The notes under the pieces: generated by a model
Seen by the model: the letters and a program-made list of their open reading frames with translations, nothing else
Databases searched by the model: none
Told to the model about the DNA's origin: nothing
Translations under genes and position numbers: made by a program
Assembly (NCBI GenBank): GCA_964020085.1
Contig: OZ026601.1
Span: forward strand, 27,811,418 to 27,875,417
Length of the DNA stretch: 64,000 nt
Direction: 5' to 3'
Source: Micromussa lordhowensis
Taxonomy: Eukaryota > Cnidaria > Anthozoa > Scleractinia > Lobophylliidae
Shown: positions 57,764 to 64,000 of the stretch, piece after piece
How the letters are laid out: each line of letters starts with the position of its first letter
Numbering within the stretch: position 1 is the stretch's first letter

Positions 57764-58706
57764 TTAACCACGGAAGACTCTACCAATTCTTCGTCCGATA
57801 CGTCGAACGCCTCGTCCGATACGTCGAACTGTGCGTCTGATGCGACGACCAATACGACGAACACGACGTCCAACGCGTCTTAAACGGACACGGCGACGAC
57901 GAAATTGCGGGTCAGAAGACCGTTCCATTGCAGTACCACTATCTTCGTCGTCGAGTTCGTCTTCCCCTTCTTCATCTTCGTCTCTGTCGCTGTCATCTTC
58001 GTCTTCAAAGTCATCTTCATTATCATCCTCATCTTCCGTGTCCATACCATAGTCACTGCAATCATAATCAAAAGCATACAGTGTGAGCAAGCGTTATAAG
58101 TTTATTGATGATCAAAGTAGCCTACCATGTACATGAAAAAAACCGGGAGTTTTATGAGGAGAAAGGAAACAAGCGCCAGATTTTGTCTTGGGGAAGATGT
58201 TAACCAAACCAAACCAAACGAAAACACACAAAAAAACAAAACCAAAGTCGTGGACAATTATTTCAAGCCTTACTCGTTATTTCTATACTTACTTCTTTAT
58301 GAATAAAAAGGAAATTAATTAATAAAACAGTTAATTAATTGTTCATAAGATAGCAAAAAATATCTTTTGGGCTTCTCCTGCTGAACTCATGTCCGGCGTA
58401 TAAAATATGGTGGGGGAAAAAGGAAACGATGAACTGAGGCACTTCCATATGTTACTCGATAAGTCTAGTTTCAAAACTTTATTTAATGACTAACTTTAAT
58501 TCTTTTTGTACCATTCCGGCAGTTTTCCCCTTTTTACGTTCAGCACCATACCTTTTAAGATCCTCTGGCTCATAGTCATCCACTAATTCATCTGCAATGT
58601 CCTTCAGTTTGTTGTCTTGTGCCTGCACATCATCATCGTTGAAAGGAACTGCAAGGCCCACAGCTAGGACGAAGCCAACTACAGCTAATAGGATAATTGC
58701 CTTCAT
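57764..58706 (-). CDS. Secreted acidic/Arg-rich precursor, antimicrobial-peptide-like (148 aa, two exons)
   Basis: Exon 1 is 58552-58706 and exon 2 is 57764-58055. The donor is AAAAG|GTATGG and the acceptor ATGATTGCAG|; the join is phase 2 and in frame. Residues 1-21 are a signal peptide (MKAIILLAVVGFVLAVGLAV). Residues 23-100 form the acidic propiece, with about 30 Asp/Glu between 53 and 100. After SSDPQF (98-103) comes a 45-residue cationic tail in which 24 residues are Arg, built of a seven-residue unit RRIGRRV/RRIRRTV with Gly, Ile and Val at fixed places, ending VFRG. The unit would fold as an Arg-faced amphipathic helix. The final Gly could serve as an amidation donor. There are no cysteines. 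It is a paralogue of 5649-6669: same signal, junction motif, phase and promoter box, but a shorter and more regular tail. The role as a host-defence peptide is inferred from architecture. It lies between the two copies of duplication B. Confidence 0.85.
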
Positions 58707-58752
58707 TCTTGACAACTTGTTGCGATTAATGAAAGGGGCAGAACATTGCTCC

Positions 58753-58760
58753 TTTTAAAC
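58753..58760 (-). promoter_or_regulatory. TATA-like box TTTAAAAG of the 58-kb cationic-peptide gene
   Basis: GATATGTTTAAAAGGAGC on the minus strand ends 47 nt before the ATG at 58706 and mirrors the element of the 6-kb paralogue in sequence and spacing. Confidence 0.6.
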
Positions 58761-58799
58761 ATATCTCGACGACTGATATTGTGAACCTACCTTCTTCCA

Positions 58800-59620
58800 A
58801 ATCGTAATATTTTTTTGATACTTAAGTAAACACACCAAACACTTGTAGTTAATCCCCCAATATGTTCTAAAACGGAAATGTCATACATTGTAATCGAAGA
58901 ATATTAATTAACAAGAATAATTTAAGGCTAAAATCGGCAGAAGGATAAATATATCCAGCCTGGGCCTAAACACAATATTGTTGTAAAAAAGAGTGTACAC
59001 AATGTTCTTGTAGATATCACATATATTTGCCGTTTGGTAGATGGAGTTTAAAAACCCACTCATATGCAACATTCTAAATGAACGTTTATGTTTTTTTTTT
59101 TTCTAATTTGTGAATTTGTGTCATTAGACCATTGCAACCCTTAGTTTCTTCATGTATGCTATCTCTAATTCGTGTTCTGTCAGTGAACTTAGAAGTAAGC
59201 TTTCTACATAAACCTTGTAAATTTTACTGATCCAATAACACGCGCGCGATACACACTTAAAACAGTTTCCCAACATTTTATTACGTTCTGCATAGTTACT
59301 TATCCCAGGCACCATTTCTTTTATTTTGTAACTGATAACCTTTTTTGACTCTAATTGCCTTCGTTTCTTAAGTCTCATTTGGTAAACCGGCTACCAAGTT
59401 TAAAAGCACATGCTATGCATGATTTGCAATTGAGCTATATTGGGCCTCTGATCTACAGTGCATGTGCATGCGATATAAATAAAACCATCATGAATAAGTT
59501 ATTTTTGTCCGTGCCTTATAATGCATCGCAGATCTACCAGAATGTTGATCTATTTTCTGGCATGATGGTTAAAATTGAGGTAGCTTTAACATCGGAAGGG
59601 AGCAGGGATGCGGGGAGCAG
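58800..59620. other. No gene recognised; one basic 84-codon frame
   Basis: A minus-strand frame at 59124-59378 opens with ATG and MRLKKRRQLESKKV and contains CFKCVSRACYW. It has no signal peptide, domain or supported splice sites, so it is noted but not called a gene. The rest is AT-rich. Confidence 0.35.
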
Positions 59621-59631
59621 GGATGGCGTAG

Positions 59632-59800
59632 GCATGGCGCAGTGGTGAGAGCGCTCACCTCCCACCAATGTGGCCCGGGTTCGATTCCGGCTCTGTGCCA
59701 TATGGGGGTTGAGCTTGTTGTTGGTTCTTGCCTTGCCCCATGGGTTTTCTCCTGGTTTTCCGATTTTCTCCCTCCGCAAAAAAACAACATCCTCCAATAC
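59632..59800 (+). mobile_element. tRNA-derived SINE
   Basis: The head GGCATGGCGCAGTGGTGAGA has a perfect-looking A box (TGGCGCAGTGG), a hairpin CACCTCCCACCAATGTGG and a B box GGTTCGATTCC, ending CTCTGTGCCA, so it folds roughly as a tRNA of 70-odd nt. A tRNA-unrelated body (GTTGTTGGTTCTTGCCTTGC, TTTTCTCCTGGTTTTCCG, TCTCCCTCCGCAAA) follows. The body and weak acceptor pairing mark it as a SINE and not a working tRNA gene. Confidence 0.8.
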
Positions 59801-59839
59801 GACCAGGATAGACGACCCACATGAAAACTAACACAATAT

Positions 59840-62800
59840 AATCAACATGTATGAGACAACGCGACACTCCAATTTAGAAAACAACTTAAAAGGGAAAAAT
59901 AACATCTCACCTAGCAACAAAAGAATAGATACTGAATTTTTGGGTTTGTGGTAATAACATATAAGGTTAGAACCAAACCAATATTTCAAAGGTCTAGAGA
60001 CAAAAATAACCTTTTGATGTAGGGGTGAACCCGACCTCGGGTGTTTGTACATTTGGAAGAATTGGCATTATGAAATTAAACAAAACAAGCACCACCATAC
60101 ACATGTAGATCAAGTTTGGGTATTCGTTTCTTACTGCTAGTTGTTACGCTACCAACGCTGAAACCTTGTAACGACAACTGACTTCACAGAAAAAAAGATG
60201 CAATTTAGATAAAATTTACGCTTCTCAAAAGCTATTCCGTGAGCTGTTCGTAAAACTGCTAATTTAAGACATAATCGCGTATTCTACTGCCTTCCTGCAA
60301 TGTTTGACCTAAACACAAAATTGTGTTAAATAGCTGAGAATGGCTTCCTAAACCTATTAGCCGATTAAGGTTAATTCTGGATGCCATGTACTCTTTTCTT
60401 ATTTTAACCTTTGTTGTTGTTTTTGTAGTTGTTGTTTTTGTTACATTGCTATAATACTTCCATATTAAAAGAATTCGGTTTAGCGAGATTTGCCGACAGA
60501 GGGTACGATCTAAGTTTGGATTCTTAATTTTAAAAAAAAAACGGATTTTACGTTTCTTTACTCAATAGATTAATCTTACATCACTCGGATCATAGTGCAT
60601 CGAAGGAACCGAAGAATCCTTGCCCAGAGTAGATTATTTGGTCCCTTTAACGCATCACGATCCTTGATTCATCTATGCAGTAAAGAAATGCAAAATTCGT
60701 TATGGATTTAAGAATCCAATCGTGGATTTTCCCAAAGAAACGCACACAGAAAATAACGAAATGTAGCTGCAATTTGTAACTTTTTTGTGAGAAAATTTCA
60801 TCTCATTAAGTAGCTCTTCTAACCACTTCCCATTGAGCAACATTAACTCTAGATCTGTTTTTTTGTCCTGAAGAAGAGCTCGACCAAGTATATGCAATGA
60901 GGAAATTTTATATTTCCCTCGCGGGGCTGGAAGATGGACCTGCGAAAACGCAAAACAATGCAAATAAGTACAGTTCAGTGACAAATAACAGCAACAGTTG
61001 AGAAATGGCTTTCACCAGCATTCATTTCGATAGCACCAATAGGCAGAAACCGAGTTTATTTCAAAATAAGTTGTGTGGATGTAAGAAAATGTGAATGTAA
61101 TTTTATGCGCCTACGTTACGCGCAATATTCCTGAAGAGAGTTTGGAGTGATAAGTGCCGGGAGAAAAGCCAGGGAATAAGACAAGATAACAAGATAACAC
61201 CAACACAAGACCAGTATATTATATTAACGGCATCGAGCTAAAGTGACAGGAGAAAAGATTTGGTTCAAAGTATGTAACTGATGTACGTAAACACACGATT
61301 TTCGTTCAAAACCAATTCTCTCTTTTGAACTTTTTTTTGAAGGAGGAGGTACATTGTTACAATCGTTTCTAGAATGGTTGCATGTATTATGATTAGGATG
61401 CTTAGTATTGGGGGACAAAAATAACGATCGTAGTCATTAGAATGAAAGGACGCGACGAGAGACAATTTCTAAAATTTAAATTTCAAGACCGCAATATGGG
61501 GTTTGCTTTTTGCCATTTCTTTAACGTTATTTTTGCGGCTCAATTATTATTTTTGCGAAATGTTTTTGGAGGAAAGATTAGAGTTTGGAGTGATAAGTGC
61601 CGGTAAGTGGCTCAAAAGAAAATTCGGCGTAGAGCGATATTTCTTTGGAGGAAAGGTCAGGGTTTTATTAGTTTAAATCTACAATAAGACCAGTACATTA
61701 ACATCGACTTAAAGTGCCGGGAGAAAAGGCAGCGAACAAGTAAAAAACCAAGATAAGATAACAAGATAAGATAACACCAACACAAGACCAGTATATTAAC
61801 ACGTTAACTAACTGCAGCAATTTGATTCAAGCAATTAAAAAATTAATCAAAATTGAGCATTTTGGATTTGATTGGACTGAAAATTACATGTATGTTGTTA
61901 ACACTCATAAGGTGTTTCCCTTTACTCAATAGGTTTAATTGGCTTATGTTGTTTGCATGCTGCTGCGATGTTAAATTGTTGTGCTTGTATTTTAATCATA
62001 AATATATAACATACATCCGTTTAAATATAGAATAAAAACAAATTATCACGATCAGCAGAATGGATGGGCTGGGAGACAGTTTTCGAAATCTTTACCCTTT
62101 GAATAGGATAAATATTTAAGTCACTTTAACTGACTCAGTGAAACGCTTTTACCCGGTCAAAAAACAAATACAACCTCGCCAATGCTGCCGTGGTCATATC
62201 ACTAAATACAAAGCCTTTCATAATGGAATCTTAAGATAGCAGTTAAACGTCTTTCCCAAACAATCAACGTAGTTAATAACACTCAGTCGCTTAGCTACAT
62301 TTAAGGTGCTGTTTCTTTAGTAGACATTAGCCTCCACGCCTGAAACTTCGACATCATTTTAATACTGTTTTTGGTAGTGAAGCATTTTTAATCTTTTAAG
62401 TTTTCAAGACGTCCTTTCTGAACTGTCACAATAACGAATATTGTCATATCATTTTCGAATTTTGTTCTTTAGTTTTATGAACACCACATTGGTGCGCGAG
62501 AGGACACAAAAATGAGGAATGTGCACTGGTAAGCATGATCCAATATAGAAAATTTAGACCTTATCTATTTGTAGTGTTGGCCCATTATATACAATACGTC
62601 AATTCACGAGTGGAATTTATGCAATGACGAAATTTTATCTTTCCCTTTTGGTTGGAATTACGACCTTGGAAAAGAAAAACAACCCCAAAATTATGCAGTT
62701 CTTCTATAGCAGCGAATGACAAAATAACTGCAAACAACATTATCTTTACATTAATCATACGAGAGGTCCTCGTCATTCACTATAAAATTTAAAAAAGAAC

Positions 62801-64000
62801 ATTGTTATTCTTGAGTTCCATAATACCATATAAAATTCATGAAGGTATGAAGAGATAAGCCAAGTAGGGCGACTGATGAAATAGGCGTATTCCTGACAGC
62901 CTTGTGGTCTTTTAATTTACTTCTAACAAAGTTGACATTGAGATGGGTTAGAATTTCACTTTGGCAATGATGGCACTTCGATGAGCAGAAACAGTGAGCC
63001 TATTTCAAAATCAGTTGCAAACGTTTATAGCATGTTTAGAGCCATGGACCTGAAGAGGTTCACTTGTTTATATTAACATGTTACCTAGTTGCAACAATTT
63101 GAATCAAACAATTGAAACAAAAATATACGCATTTCTGATTTTTTTGGAGTGAAAGTTTTGTTTTTGACAGTCATAAAAAAGAAAGGTCTATGAAAGCATT
63201 TTACGTTTTTTGAATGTGAGCTTTGGCTCACATGTTTTGATTGATATCGTTTGTATGTTGTTGCGTTGTTGCGTTGCTACATTGTTGCGTTGTTACATTG
63301 TTGCGTTTCTAATATAATCACAAATAAAAAGAATCTATAATCGTTTCGGTTTAAAATGAAAAAAGTATGTCATGACCAGTAGAATGAAAGAACTGGGAGA
63401 AATCTTCAACAGTTGAATACGATGTATATTTGGGTAATTTTATTGACACAGTAAAAGGCTTTTTTATAGACCATTCAAATCGTTTTGACATTCTTGTCCA
63501 TGAGATAAGCAAAACGATTTTAGTATGTGGTCACCTTCCCGTTTCCTGTTGACGTCTTTTTATCTTTGTGTGCGTCGTCAATCGAGGCCTTATTTTTGGT
63601 AACATGGTATCCCAAAATACCTGCATTGTTTTAGCTGGAGTTGGAATACGACAATGACACAGAGAATTCCGGACGCTAACAAATGCATTTCAATGTCCCC
63701 TTCATTCAAGAGCCAAATGACCATGCAATACGCACGTCATGGGAAAAACAACTTAATTGAAAGTAGGAAGAAACCCGCAATCTACCAAGTTCTTACGTTG
63801 GCTAAGCTGTTGACCCCATTCAGTAGCTTTTGACACTGAGTTGAGGTGAAGGTCATTTCAAATATTTGGCAGTTGAAGAAGAAAAATTGTTGAGTACTAG
63901 AATGCTTTCCATTCATCCAAAAGATACCAAACTTTCGAATCAGTGGAAAAATGGCCGACAAAATTTCCTTCGAAAGTTTTCTGAAAATCCTAAAATTGTT
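59840..64000. repeat. Segmental duplication B, right copy (runs off the window)
   Basis: Matches 53460-57040, with about 900 bp of extra sequence at 59950-60845, a deletion of about 450 bp relative to 53640-54088, an extra 560 bp at 62640-63204, and no counterpart of the two MITEs at 55197 and 55881. The homology continues to the last base, equivalent to about 57045 in the left copy. No confident gene lies in it. Confidence 0.88.
62585..62758 (-). CDS. Candidate 57-aa secreted two-cysteine peptide
   Basis: ATG 62758 opens MINVKIMLFAVILSFAAIEE, a plausible signal peptide, followed by a basic part GRNSNQKGKIKFRHCINSTR and a last Cys (ELTYCI). The left copy of the duplication keeps only its 3' portion (near 56208-56265), because a deletion removed the start. 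A related but broken sequence occurs at about 54100-54250 and 60897-61030, where it looks like a non-coding exon (acceptor TTTCGCAG, donor GTAAGTT). A chance or repeat-borne frame is as likely as a gene. Confidence 0.25.
   Translation of the reverse strand: MINVKIMLFAVILSFAAIEELHNFGVVFLFQGRNSNQKGKIKFRHCINSTRELTYCI

Noticed and set aside
59124..59378. Basic 84-codon minus-strand frame near the 58-kb peptide gene
   Set aside because: It lacks a signal peptide, splice support and any similarity to the peptide family.
59632..59702. A tRNA gene (A and B boxes, roughly cloverleaf)
   Set aside because: The acceptor stem pairs poorly and the sequence continues into a conserved non-tRNA body, so it is the head of a SINE.

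Overview
The window is nuclear DNA of an animal, most likely an anthozoan cnidarian such as a stony coral. It is AT-rich and gene-sparse, its genes are split by GT-AG introns, and it is full of short palindromic (foldback) elements, Penelope-like and LINE retroelement pieces and tRNA-derived SINEs. The species assignment is inference from this repeat and gene content. There are no bacterial operons, rRNA genes or CRISPR arrays.

Every gene I can support is on the minus strand. (1) Two complete two-exon genes, 5649-6669 and 57764-58706, encode small secreted precursors: a signal peptide, a very acidic Asp/Glu/Ser propiece, then an Arg/Lys-rich cationic tail. They share exon phase, splice-site context, the SSDPQF junction motif and a TATA-like box at the same distance from the ATG. 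A probable third relative, signal-peptide exon only, lies at 992-1144. The architecture is that of host-defence peptide precursors, comparable in design to Hydra arminins. This is the best candidate for an undescribed system. (2) A hydroxylysine-kinase-like (HYKK) gene at 24393-26452 has a frameshift in its first coding exon; a decayed copy of its last exon lies at 44754-45353 beside a Penelope reverse-transcriptase fragment. (3) A four-exon dermatopontin-family gene (also the family of Millepora cytotoxin-1) spans 32060-36753 and ends in a 40-nt exon. (4) An intronless 453-codon gene at 47976-49337 has a central region resembling the helical N-terminal domain of insecticidal delta-endotoxins. 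(5) An orphan 150-nt exon with good splice sites is at 50010-50159.

Layout: 1-7 kb holds the peptide-gene area; 8-18 kb is a mosaic of LINE, hAT-like, TTAAGGTGG-ended and foldback elements; 19-24 kb has a local tandem repeat, an ankyrin pseudogene and large inverted repeats; 24-27 kb is HYKK; 27-32 kb has Penelope and foldback relics; 32-37 kb is the dermatopontin gene with repeats in its introns; 37.8-43.9 kb is a tandem segmental duplication of about 3 kb; 44-45.5 kb is the HYKK relic; 46-48 kb holds MITEs; 48-50 kb is the endotoxin-like gene; 53.5-64 kb is a second segmental duplication that brackets the cationic peptide gene at 58 kb. Copy-specific insertions in both duplications leave empty sites in the sister copy, which dates some mobile elements after the duplications.

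Functional theme (inference): secreted defence or matrix proteins (cationic peptides, dermatopontin/cytotoxin-like, endotoxin-like) share a repeat-rich, recently duplicated region. Nothing in the sequence shows that they act in one pathway.
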